Positions 50,190 through 58,057 of a stretch of 64,000 nucleotides of DNA are shown here, one piece after another (the first letter of the stretch is position 1; each line of letters opens with the position of its first letter). The stretch spans positions 496,001-560,000 of the forward strand of contig CAVRKA010000003.1 in assembly GCA_963722175.1 (NCBI GenBank), written 5' to 3'. The notes under the pieces were generated by a model. The model searched no databases. It was not told the DNA's origin and saw nothing but the letters and a program-made list of their open reading frames with translations. Made by a program: the position numbers and the translations under genes. This DNA is from WHSW01 sp963722175. GTDB lineage: Bacteria > Actinomycetota > Thermoleophilia > Solirubrobacterales > 70-9.

Positions 50190-50507
50190 CTTGCCTCCTG
50201 AAACTGGGCCAGTCGACCCACCAACCAATTGCCCCGCCCCCGGCGGGACCGCATCCTGCTGTTTGAATTGAGCCGAGCGCCGGCTGCAAGAAGTCGCCCC
50301 GCTCGCACCGCCTGTACCCGGGGCGAAAGTCCCGCAAACCGGTTCCCGTCGTATACGATCGTCGTGGCGAGCGCGCTCGGGCTAGGGCGTCTCGTCGGTT
50401 CAGGAGCTGCATGACCATCGCGTCCGGGACGGTCGCGATCGGGACGGACGGCACCAGCCCAAGGCTGGGAGGTCTTCAGTGTCGTTTGCGACCTGTCAGG
50501 AAGACGA
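50190..50507. other. 318-base divergent regulatory region
   Basis: No gene is visible between the sigma-factor start (minus) and the STAS start (plus). It holds the minus-strand SigF-like promoter (50314-50339) and, on the plus strand, CGTATACG near 50350, a possible -10 for the STAS gene. The rest is low in structure. Confidence 0.5.
50314..50339 (-). promoter_or_regulatory. SigF-type promoter upstream of the sigma-factor gene
   Basis: On the minus strand GTTT (50336-50339) and GGGTAC (50314-50319) are separated by 16 bases, close to the known actinobacterial SigB/SigF pattern GTTT-N14-17-GGGTA. The expected start point is about 115 bases before the sigma-factor ATG. Confidence 0.65.
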
Positions 50508-50891
50508 GTGGAATCGCCGGCGGCCTCGACGATCGAGGAGCGTCGGGTGCGGGTGACCCAGTGGAACAACGGCGGGGTCCGCGTGACGCCGCTGACGATC
50601 GAGATGGGGCGCTGCGGCGACTCCTACACCGTGACGCTGCACGGGATCCTCGACATGAGCACCGCGGAGCGGCTCGAGGGTGCGATCGAAGCGGCCCTCG
50701 GCAGTGACGCCGACCGCGTGGTCATCGACCTCGACGGGCTCGAGTTCGTCGACTCGACCGGGCTCGCAACGATCCTCGGCGCCACCCGCCGCGCCGACGG
50801 CAGCGGGCGACTGAAGATGACCCGCGGCACCGGCGAGGTCGCGCAGCTCTTCCGGCTCACAGCGCTGGACCTCGTCCTTCCGTTCGAGTAA
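50508..50891 (+). CDS. STAS-domain anti-anti-sigma factor
   Basis: A 127-residue protein; the STAS domain spans about 28-125: GDSYTVTLHGILDMSTAERL, VVIDLDGLEFVDSTGLATIL and a final helix. The Ser in VDSTGL is the expected phosphorylation site controlled by a HATPase anti-sigma kinase. When unphosphorylated it should release the sigma factor. GTG 50508 gives a 25-residue extension; an in-frame GTG about 45 bases further is also possible. The 3' end overlaps the convergent HATPase gene by 35 bases. Confidence 0.85.
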   Translation: MESPAASTIEERRVRVTQWNNGGVRVTPLTIEMGRCGDSYTVTLHGILDMSTAERLEGAIEAALGSDADRVVIDLDGLEFVDSTGLATILGATRRADGSGRLKMTRGTGEVAQLFRLTALDLVLPFE

Positions 50892-51261
50892 GCGGCGCGA
50901 GCTCGAACCAGACGCGGGTGGTGCCCGGATCGACGCCCCACGCCTTCGCGAGGGCATCGACGATCAGCAGCCCGAGCCCGGTGCCGGCGAACGGGTCGGC
51001 GTCGGTGATCGCGACGCCGCCTGAGCCGCCATCGTCGACGTGGCCGCGGATCGAGCCGCCGTCGTCGACGGCGACCGAGACCCCGATCGGCGTCCCGGGC
51101 CCGTACTTGACGGCGTTCGCGGTCAGCTCTGAGACGATCAGGCTGAGGTCGGAGAAGGTCTCGGGCGGCAGATGCGCCTCCAGCGGAGACAGCGCCTCGC
51201 GCCCCAGCCGCGAAGCGGATGAGTCGCTCGCAAGCTCAAAGTTCAGATTGGGGACCGACAC
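50857..51261 (-). CDS. HATPase anti-sigma factor/serine kinase (RsbW-like)
   Basis: A 134-residue GHKL ATPase domain: N-box LIVSELTANAVKYGPGT (Glu and Asn for Mg-ATP), G1-type VDDGGSGG and G2-type FAGTGLGLLIVDALAKAWG. Such small proteins bind a sigma factor and phosphorylate STAS partners. GTG start at 51261, 43 bases after the stop of the upstream STAS gene on the same strand, giving an RsbV-RsbW-like pair close to the sigma-factor gene. Confidence 0.87.
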   Translation of the reverse strand: MSVPNLNFELASDSSASRLGREALSPLEAHLPPETFSDLSLIVSELTANAVKYGPGTPIGVSVAVDDGGSIRGHVDDGGSGGVAITDADPFAGTGLGLLIVDALAKAWGVDPGTTRVWFELAPLTRTEGRGPAL

Positions 51262-51304
51262 CTCGCCTTGACTCCGGCTACCCGCGAAATCGGGGCCGAA
51301 CCGC

Positions 51305-51736
51305 TCAGTCGACGAAGGGCAGCAGCTCGCCGACCTTCGTCAGACGCATGACCCCCTCGACCTGTCGGCTGCCGCGCCGGAAGCCCAGTTTGTGTCCCTT
51401 CCCTCGCGCGTACTCGCTCACCCGGAGCAGGCACTGCAACCCGCTGGAATCGATGAACTCCAGGCGCGTGAGGTCGACCACGGTGATCGTCGACGCCCCG
51501 TCGATCAGCCCGATCAGCTTCTGCTCGAGCGCCGGCGCTCCCTCCATGTCGAGCTCGCCGCGGAGGCGAACGGTCACGCCTTCGCCGGGCCGGCCGGGCC
51601 GCTCGGTGACGGGATCGACCTCGATTTGAAGGCCGACCTGCTTAACCGACGGTGTGCCCGATGAGCGCTCGTGCTCCGGCACGTCCAAGACACCATTCCT
51701 TTCCGCCCGGCTTACCCTGGGATCCCCCTCCGACAT
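51305..51736 (-). CDS. STAS-domain anti-anti-sigma factor (RsbV-like)
   Basis: A 143-residue protein with a 40-residue variable N-terminus and a STAS domain: VTVRLRGELDMEGAPALEQ, ITVVDLTRLEFIDSSGLQCL and RQVEGVMRLTKVGELLPF. The first Ser of DSSGL is the probable phospho-site. It precedes the HATPase gene in the same operon. ATG 51736, without a strong ribosome-binding site. Confidence 0.87.
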   Translation of the reverse strand: MSEGDPRVSRAERNGVLDVPEHERSSGTPSVKQVGLQIEVDPVTERPGRPGEGVTVRLRGELDMEGAPALEQKLIGLIDGASTITVVDLTRLEFIDSSGLQCLLRVSEYARGKGHKLGFRRGSRQVEGVMRLTKVGELLPFVD

Positions 51737-51763
51737 GCAGCTTACCGCCGCATGCGGTCCGGA

Positions 51764-52153
51764 TCACCCGACCAGCTTCGCCTTCATCTTCGCGAACTCC
51801 TCGTCGGAGATCGTGCCCTTGTCATGGAGCTCGCTGAGCTTGTGAAGCTCGTCCACGGGGGAGCTCGCGGTCTCGCGGATGTACTGGTCCATCTGCGTCT
51901 GCGCCTCCCGCTGGGCCGCCAGCGCCCGCTCGCGCATCCCACCGCCGCGGACACCGAGGTAGATGAGCGCGGTGATGAAGGGGAGGAAGACGAGGAAGAA
52001 GACCCAGGCCGCCTTCCCCCAGCCGGAGACCTCGTGGTCGCGGAAGAGGTCGGAGAGGATCGTGATCAGGATCCAGATCCAGATCACGAAGAAGAAGATC
52101 GACAGGGTGGTGAGCAGGGCCTCACCGAGCCCGAAGTCGGCGACAGGAAGCAA
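51764..52153 (-). CDS. SHOCT-domain membrane protein (PLDc_N-like)
   Basis: A 129-residue protein with two membrane helices (ALLTTLSIFFFVIWIWILITI and WVFFLVFLPFITALIYLGV) typical of phospholipase-D-nuclease N-terminal modules. It ends in a SHOCT motif, DELHKLSELHDKGTISDEEF. Such proteins are common in actinobacteria and have no settled role. The TTG start at 52153 is supported by GAAAGGGG seven bases upstream. It lies between the STAS gene and the large fusion gene, all on the minus strand. Confidence 0.85.
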   Translation of the reverse strand: MLPVADFGLGEALLTTLSIFFFVIWIWILITILSDLFRDHEVSGWGKAAWVFFLVFLPFITALIYLGVRGGGMRERALAAQREAQTQMDQYIRETASSPVDELHKLSELHDKGTISDEEFAKMKAKLVG

Positions 52154-52173
52154 GCTGATCCCCTTTCGCGGGT

Positions 52174-55095
52174 CTAGGAAGCGGCCTCCGCCGTGATCCT
52201 ACCCGCGCGCACGTAGAGGTCGCCCTCGCGCCTCCAGACGCCATCTCCCTCGGGAATCCCGGCGGCCCGCAGCTCGCCGGCGCTCGGCCGGTACCAGGTG
52301 GTGACCGGGACCTCGTCGACGACGTGGACGATGTCCGGCCGCTCGTCGGAACCGAGCACCGCAAGCGCCGCGCTCAGCGACTCGCCGTCGAGCTCGCGGC
52401 CGTGCCGCAGGCTGACGGCCGCAACCGCCAGCTCGAAGTCCGAGTCGGGGTCCGGGACGCCGTAGACCACCCCGAGGTCGACCGCGTCGAGGTCGCCTAG
52501 CGCGTCGAGGATCGGGAAGGCGCCGACGTGGCCGTGCGCGGTCCGGACCAGCGCCGCCGCGTTGTCGACGAGCCAGAGGTCGCCGTCCGCGTCGGCGCGG
52601 AACAGGTCGCCGGTCGCCAGCCACGCGTCGTCGGGCTCGAACACGCCCCGCAGCGGATTCTCGCTGCTCAAGACGACGCCCCGCAGGCGGGTCAGCAGCA
52701 TCCCGACCTCCCCCGGCTTGCACTCGATCGCGAAGCCGTCGGCCCGTTCGCGCAGGCGGCCGCCGTCGACGTCGTAGCCCGCGAGGCGGACTTCGGCGCT
52801 CCCCGGCAACGGACGGCCCTTGCTGCCCGGCTTGTCGCCGCTGACGTTGACGAGGATCGCCTCGCCCTCGGTCGAGGCGTAGAACTCGAGCACCTGCGCC
52901 GGGAAGAAGCGGCGCGAGACCCGGCGCCAGAGCCCGCGCGGCATCCCGGCGCCGATGAACAGCCGCACCGGGTGATGGTGCTCGGCGGGATCCTCGGGCG
53001 CGTTGGCGATCTCACGCAGCATCGTCCACGTGTAGGAGGCGACCGTGATCCCGTACCGGCGCACCTCCGCCCAGAAGGTCGCCGGCTCGAAGTCCCGTGC
53101 GATCGCCACCCGCGACCCGCCGGCGATCGCGCCGCCGATGCTCATCAGCAGGCCGGACGGGTGGTAGATCGGGGTCACCGCATAGACGGTGTCGTCGTCG
53201 GAGAGCGCCGCCGCCGAGGCGGTCGCAAACGCCGACAGGGCCCAGCGCCCGTTGGTGAGCCGGTTCGCACGGGTCCGCTCGCCCTCGCCGGTGAACAGAA
53301 TGAAGGCGAGGTCCGAGGCGCGGCCGGGGTTCGCCCGGTACCAGGCCGGCAGCTGCACCTGGTCGGGGTCGATCCGCTCCATGTCGATCACCTCGTCGCC
53401 GAGGTCGCGCTCCTCGCCGCCACCGCCGAGGACGAGCACCTCCTCGACGCCGGCGTCCAGGGCGCGACCGGCGAGTTCGGGGTCGGCGACGATCCGCATC
53501 ACGCGGCCGAGCTCCGCCTCGCGAGCGACCGGACCGTCGGGGCGCATCAGCACGGCCACGGCTCCGAGCCGGTTGAGCGCGGCGACCACCGAGAGCCCGC
53601 TCGGTCGAGTGCTCATCAGCACCCCTACGTGCTCGCCCTGGTGGACGCCGAGCGAGACGAGGCCGCGGACGACGGCGTCGATCCGGTTCTTCGCGGCGGC
53701 GTGCGAATAGGCCCGGTCCTCGAACAGGAAGAAGTCGGCGTCGGGGTGGCGCGCGGCCTGCTCGTCGAGCAGCAGACCGAGCGAGATGCGGGTATGGGGC
53801 TCGAGCCGGCCGAGTCGCGCCAGTCGCGGCAGCTGCCCGGTGACCTCCTCGGCGAGCACGCGAACGCCGCCGATCGCGCGCGTGGCGGCCCCGGCGAGCG
53901 AACGCGCGAATCCCCCGCCGACCCCGGCCGCGAGCTCGAGCCCGAGCCCGAGCCGGGTCCCGACCCCGGGCGTCTCGAGCTCGGCCTCGCCGTCCTCGAC
54001 CGGGTGGATCGTCTCCGGCAGCTCAGCCTCGCCCGCTCGCCAGCGCGTCCAGCCGGCGACCGCGGGCCAGGTCGTCTTCGTCGCCGCCGAGCCGACAACG
54101 AGCCCGAAGTGCCCGGCGCGCAGGCTGAGCTCGTAGACCTCGGCCTTCGGCGCGGCGCGGGTGATCGCCCGGACGCCGGCGGCCGGAGCGATCTCGTCGA
54201 CCGTGCCGACCACGGTCAGCACCGGGCGGTCGATGTCGGCCAGGGTCACGGTCCGGTCCTCGATCACGAACCCGCCCTGCAGCATCCGGTTGTGGGCGAT
54301 GAACTGGCGCATGAAGTCGGCGACCGCGGGGCCGGGCCAGGCGACCCAGCCCTCCCCCATCAGGAAGCGCCGCTGGCGCTCGCGCGGGAGCAGGGCCTCG
54401 CGGTCGTGGAGCTGGAGGATGAACTCCGCCTGCTGACGCAGCGACTTGACCGGGTCGAGCAGGCGAAAGCCGGTGCGGCTCATCCAGGCGGGAACCGCGG
54501 TGCGGCCGAAGACCCCCGCGAGCAGCCCGGCCGCCGACTCGGCGACCTCCTCGGAGATCCCGAGCGGCAGCGCGACTCGCGTGTCGACCGGGCTGCCGAA
54601 GGCGACCACGGAGTCGATCCCCTCCCCGCGCCGGTAGGCGGCCGCCTGGTAGCAGAACATCCCGCCCTGCGAGTAGCCGCCCAGATGGACGTCACGCCCG
54701 GTCGCGGCGCGCACCAGGTCGACGGCCTCGGAGACGGCGACCACGTGGTCGGCGAGGTTGCGTTCGAGGCCGCCCTCCTCGTGCTCCGGGGAACCGAAGT
54801 CGACCACCCAGGGGTCGGCGCCGTGCTCGTGGAGGACGGTGACCGCGCTCGAGCCCGGCGAGACGTCGTAGACGTCCGCCGCGAGCATCATCGGCGGCAC
54901 CAGCACGATCGGCGCCCCGACCGCATCGTCGTCGTAGTAATGGCGAAGCCGGAAGACGGACCGCTCGGCGGCAACCTCGAACGGTGACGGCTGCTCGTCG
55001 GTCTCCAGCCCGCCGAACCGCGCCACCTCGATGGCGTTCTGCGCCGCCGCGCCCAACCTGGAGACCGGTCCGGTGACCTGGTCGATCAAACCCAC
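52174..55095 (-). CDS. PHA-synthase-like hydrolase fused to a degenerate acyl-CoA-synthetase domain
   Basis: A 973-residue protein. Residues 1-355 are a PhaC/LipE-type alpha/beta hydrolase: VPPMMLAADVYD, nucleophile elbow LGGYSQGGMFCYQ (Ser142 where PHA synthases have Cys), Asp in VVGTVDEIAP (D300) and His in RAGHFGLVVG (H329). Residues about 435-970 follow the AMP-binding (ANL) fold with A5-like YASTEGE and A7-like WLATGDLF. The P-loop position reads LFTGEGERTRAN instead of TSGTTGxPK, and the C-terminal motif WYRPSAGELRAAG has Glu where the catalytic Lys belongs. Ligase activity is therefore doubtful. GTG start. It may process or sense acyl chains. Confidence 0.85.
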   Translation of the reverse strand: MGLIDQVTGPVSRLGAAAQNAIEVARFGGLETDEQPSPFEVAAERSVFRLRHYYDDDAVGAPIVLVPPMMLAADVYDVSPGSSAVTVLHEHGADPWVVDFGSPEHEEGGLERNLADHVVAVSEAVDLVRAATGRDVHLGGYSQGGMFCYQAAAYRRGEGIDSVVAFGSPVDTRVALPLGISEEVAESAAGLLAGVFGRTAVPAWMSRTGFRLLDPVKSLRQQAEFILQLHDREALLPRERQRRFLMGEGWVAWPGPAVADFMRQFIAHNRMLQGGFVIEDRTVTLADIDRPVLTVVGTVDEIAPAAGVRAITRAAPKAEVYELSLRAGHFGLVVGSAATKTTWPAVAGWTRWRAGEAELPETIHPVEDGEAELETPGVGTRLGLGLELAAGVGGGFARSLAGAATRAIGGVRVLAEEVTGQLPRLARLGRLEPHTRISLGLLLDEQAARHPDADFFLFEDRAYSHAAAKNRIDAVVRGLVSLGVHQGEHVGVLMSTRPSGLSVVAALNRLGAVAVLMRPDGPVAREAELGRVMRIVADPELAGRALDAGVEEVLVLGGGGEERDLGDEVIDMERIDPDQVQLPAWYRANPGRASDLAFILFTGEGERTRANRLTNGRWALSAFATASAAALSDDDTVYAVTPIYHPSGLLMSIGGAIAGGSRVAIARDFEPATFWAEVRRYGITVASYTWTMLREIANAPEDPAEHHHPVRLFIGAGMPRGLWRRVSRRFFPAQVLEFYASTEGEAILVNVSGDKPGSKGRPLPGSAEVRLAGYDVDGGRLRERADGFAIECKPGEVGMLLTRLRGVVLSSENPLRGVFEPDDAWLATGDLFRADADGDLWLVDNAAALVRTAHGHVGAFPILDALGDLDAVDLGVVYGVPDPDSDFELAVAAVSLRHGRELDGESLSAALAVLGSDERPDIVHVVDEVPVTTWYRPSAGELRAAGIPEGDGVWRREGDLYVRAGRITAEAAS

Positions 55096-55134
55096 GCGCG
55101 CAAGGTACCGCCACCGCCGAGATCGCGGGCGGAT

Positions 55135-56748
55135 TTACGCCGACGCGGGCTCGGGCAGGGGCTCGTCGGTCACGGTCAGCGGGGCTGGCCGCGGAGTGAC
55201 CGAGGGCGCGAGCTCGTCGATCGGCTCGGCGTCGGCCGGCTCCGACTTGCGGAGGAGGACGACCGCGAGCACGATCCCGGCCGCGACCAGAGCCGCCGAG
55301 ATCTTCAGGCTCGTCCCGAGCGCGGACACGAACGCCTCGCTCACCGCGTTCTCGACCCCCGAGACGTCGTGGCCGGCGAGCTTGTCGAGCGCGTGCTGCG
55401 CGCCGGGGGTGCCCGCGAGGACGCCCTCGAGCTCGAGCGCGGTCTCGCGCCCGACCGCCACCCCCTGCTCGCCGAGCAGGTCCACCGTCCGCGTCGTCTG
55501 TAACTCCCCGAAGATCGCGCCGGTGACCGCGACTCCGAGGGTCGCGCCGAGCCCGCTCAGCGTGACCAGGATCCCGGAGGCGGCGCCGGCGTGGTGACGG
55601 GAGACGGCGTTCATCGCTGCCAGGTTCATCGGCGTCAGCGCGAGCCCGATCCCGAAGCCCATGATCGCGGTCGGCGCCCAGAGCTCGGCGTAGTCGGTCT
55701 CCAGCGACAGGGTCGAGATCCAGTAGATCGCGATCAGCATCCCGGTCAGCCCGACGACGATCGGCGGCCGCGGTCCGACCCGGGAGGCGATCTTCCCGCC
55801 AAGCGGCGAGGCGACGACCATCAGCCCGGTGAGCGGAAGCAGCAGGACGCCGGTCTCGGTCGCCGTGTAGCCGAGGATGTCCTCGAAGTACTGGGGCAGG
55901 AAGAACAGCAGCGCCCCGAAGGAGAAGTCGATCACGAAGATCGTCGTCGTCGCGCCGGTGAAGTTGCGGCTCTTGAAGAAGTCGAGGTTGATCAGCGGGT
56001 TCTCGATCCGTCGCTCGAGGACGATGAAGGCGACGAGGCAGGCGAGGCCGGCAGCCAGCAGACCGACGATCGCGGCCGACCCCCAGCCCCAGGTCGCCCC
56101 CTGGATCAGCGCCAGGGTGATCGCGGTGAGGCCCGTCGCGGTCAGCACCGCCCCCGGGACGTCGACCTTCCGGGGCGCCGTCGGGTCGCGTGACTCCGGC
56201 GTCCCCCGCCAGGCCAGGACGGCGATCAGGACCGCGAAAGCGATGTTGACGATGAAGATCCAGCGCCAGCTGAGCTCGCCGGTGAGGACGCCGCCGACGA
56301 GCACGCCGATCCCGGAGACGAGCTCAGTCGCGGCCCCCCACATCCCGATCGCGAAGCCCCGGCGAGCGCCGGTGAAGACGTTGGTGAGCAGCGACATCGA
56401 GGCGGGCATCAGTGCCGCGCCGCCGACGCCCGAGAGCGCGATCCCGGCGATCAGCAGCTGCATGTCCGGCGCCGCGGCGGCGAGCGCGGAGCCGACGGCG
56501 AACAGGGCGCACCCGCCGAACAGCATCAGCCGGCGACCGAAGATGTCGGCGATGCGGCCGGCGGCGATCAGCAGCGCCGCGAACGGGATGTAGAAGGCGG
56601 TCACGGTCCACGCCAGCTCTGCCGTCGAGGTGTCGAAGTCGACGTGAATCTCCTTCAGCGCGACGACGATCGCCGCCGTCGGGAGCTGGACGATCCCGGC
56701 CGCGCAGACCATCGCCACCAGGGTCTCGGTACGCGCGCGAGAGGTCAC
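55135..56748 (-). CDS. MFS drug-resistance-type transporter (DHA2, 14 TM)
   Basis: A 537-residue transporter with 14 predicted helices. The motif-A loop is GRIADIFGRRLMLFGG, motif C appears as GIGVLVGGVLTGELSWRWIF, and the N-terminus LPTAAIVVALKEIHVDF is typical of EmrB/QacA-like pumps. It should export hydrophobic compounds by proton exchange. GTG start (56748). It is transcribed towards the hydrolase-ligase fusion, 39 bases away, and may share its transcript. The divergent neighbour starts 57 bases away. Confidence 0.9.
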   Translation of the reverse strand: MTSRARTETLVAMVCAAGIVQLPTAAIVVALKEIHVDFDTSTAELAWTVTAFYIPFAALLIAAGRIADIFGRRLMLFGGCALFAVGSALAAAAPDMQLLIAGIALSGVGGAALMPASMSLLTNVFTGARRGFAIGMWGAATELVSGIGVLVGGVLTGELSWRWIFIVNIAFAVLIAVLAWRGTPESRDPTAPRKVDVPGAVLTATGLTAITLALIQGATWGWGSAAIVGLLAAGLACLVAFIVLERRIENPLINLDFFKSRNFTGATTTIFVIDFSFGALLFFLPQYFEDILGYTATETGVLLLPLTGLMVVASPLGGKIASRVGPRPPIVVGLTGMLIAIYWISTLSLETDYAELWAPTAIMGFGIGLALTPMNLAAMNAVSRHHAGAASGILVTLSGLGATLGVAVTGAIFGELQTTRTVDLLGEQGVAVGRETALELEGVLAGTPGAQHALDKLAGHDVSGVENAVSEAFVSALGTSLKISAALVAAGIVLAVVLLRKSEPADAEPIDELAPSVTPRPAPLTVTDEPLPEPASA

Positions 56749-56805
56749 GCTGCGATCCTAGTGCGACCGGAGGGCGGGCAGCCGGGCTATCGTTTTCCGC
56801 GTCTC

Positions 56806-58057
56806 GTGCCCAGCTCGATCAAGCTCCTAATCGCGTTCGCCGTCCTGCTCGGCTCCGCCGCGGGCCCGGCGGCGGCGGATCCACGCAAGCCGCCGCCCGT
56901 CGACCGCGTCACCCGCTCGGTGATCTTCGTCGGCAACAACTGGGAGGGGACCGCCGACGTGATTCAGCCGTTCGGCGATTTCCATCGCATCGCGCGGCTC
57001 AACATCGTCCCCGACCTCGACGAGCGGATGGCCGAGATCTCCACCAACCCGGTGCGGCTCGGCTACTTCCTCGCGATCCGGGAGCTGGTCGGTGAGGGCA
57101 ACGACCAGTTCGTCGACGACATGTACTCGACCAACGACGGGCGCCTGCTGATCGTCTCGCGGCCGAGCCTCGCCGATGTGGTCGGGATCGACATCGCCAG
57201 CGGCGAGATCGTCTGGCGCTTCGTCGTGGATGGGCAGCGCTCCGACCACATGGCGATCTCCCCGGACGGCCACCACGTCGCCGTCTCGGCTTCGACCGGC
57301 AACGTCGTCCACATCCTCGACACCCGGACCGGCGTCGAGGTCGGGCGCTTCGCGTCGGGCGACTCTCCGCACGAGAACAACTACTCGGCCGACGGGGAGC
57401 TGATCTACCACGCCTCGATCGGCCTCGTGTACACCCCCGCCGACGACCCGACCGTGGACACCAGCAAGGGCGACCGCTGGTTCCAGGTCGTCGACGCCGA
57501 CACGAACGAGGTCCTCGAGCGGATCGACATGGGCCAGAAGCTCGCCGAGGCCGGCTACCCCGGGATGAGCTCCGCGGTGCGGCCGATGGCGCTGACCCCG
57601 AACGAGAACAAGGTCTACTTCCAGGTCTCGTTCTTCCACGGCTTCGTCGAATACGAGCTTCAAGCAGGACCGGGTCACCAGGGTCGCGAACCTGCCGATC
57701 GCCGACGAAGTCCAGGGAATGCCGCGTGAGGATTACCTGCTCGACTCGGCCCACCACGGGATCGCGATGAGCGGCGACGGCAAGCGCCTCTGCGTCGCCG
57801 GGACGATGTCCGACTACGCGGCGATCGTCTCCCGCAAGAGCTTCCGTTACAAGCGTTTCAACCTCGGCGAGAAGCCGTACTGGTCGACGACCTCCAACAA
57901 CGGCCGCCGTTGCTTCGTCTCCTGGAGCGGGACCGACAGCATCTCGGTGATCTCCTACCGCAAGCGCAAGGAGATCGCCCAGATCCCGGTCGGCGACCAC
58001 CCGCAGCGCATCCGCATGGGCCGCGTCCGCACCGACTGGATCAGGTCGCTGCGCTAG
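56806..58057 (+). pseudogene. Secreted YncE-like beta-propeller protein, interrupted by a frameshift
   Basis: The N-terminal part (GTG 56806; signal peptide IKLLIAFAVLLGSAAGPAAA) reads propeller blades such as GRLLIVSRPSLADVVGIDIA, GHHVAVSASTGNVVHILD and a final EYELQ, then leaves the reading frame. Removing one base near 57658 restores FKQDRVTRVANLPIADEVQ and blades GIAMSGDGKRLCVAGTMS and CFVSWSGTDSISVISYRK up to 58057. The intact protein would be about 417 residues, a seven-bladed YVTN/YncE-like propeller. This is either a genuine disruption or a sequencing error. Convergent overlap with the phosphatase gene. Confidence 0.72.
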
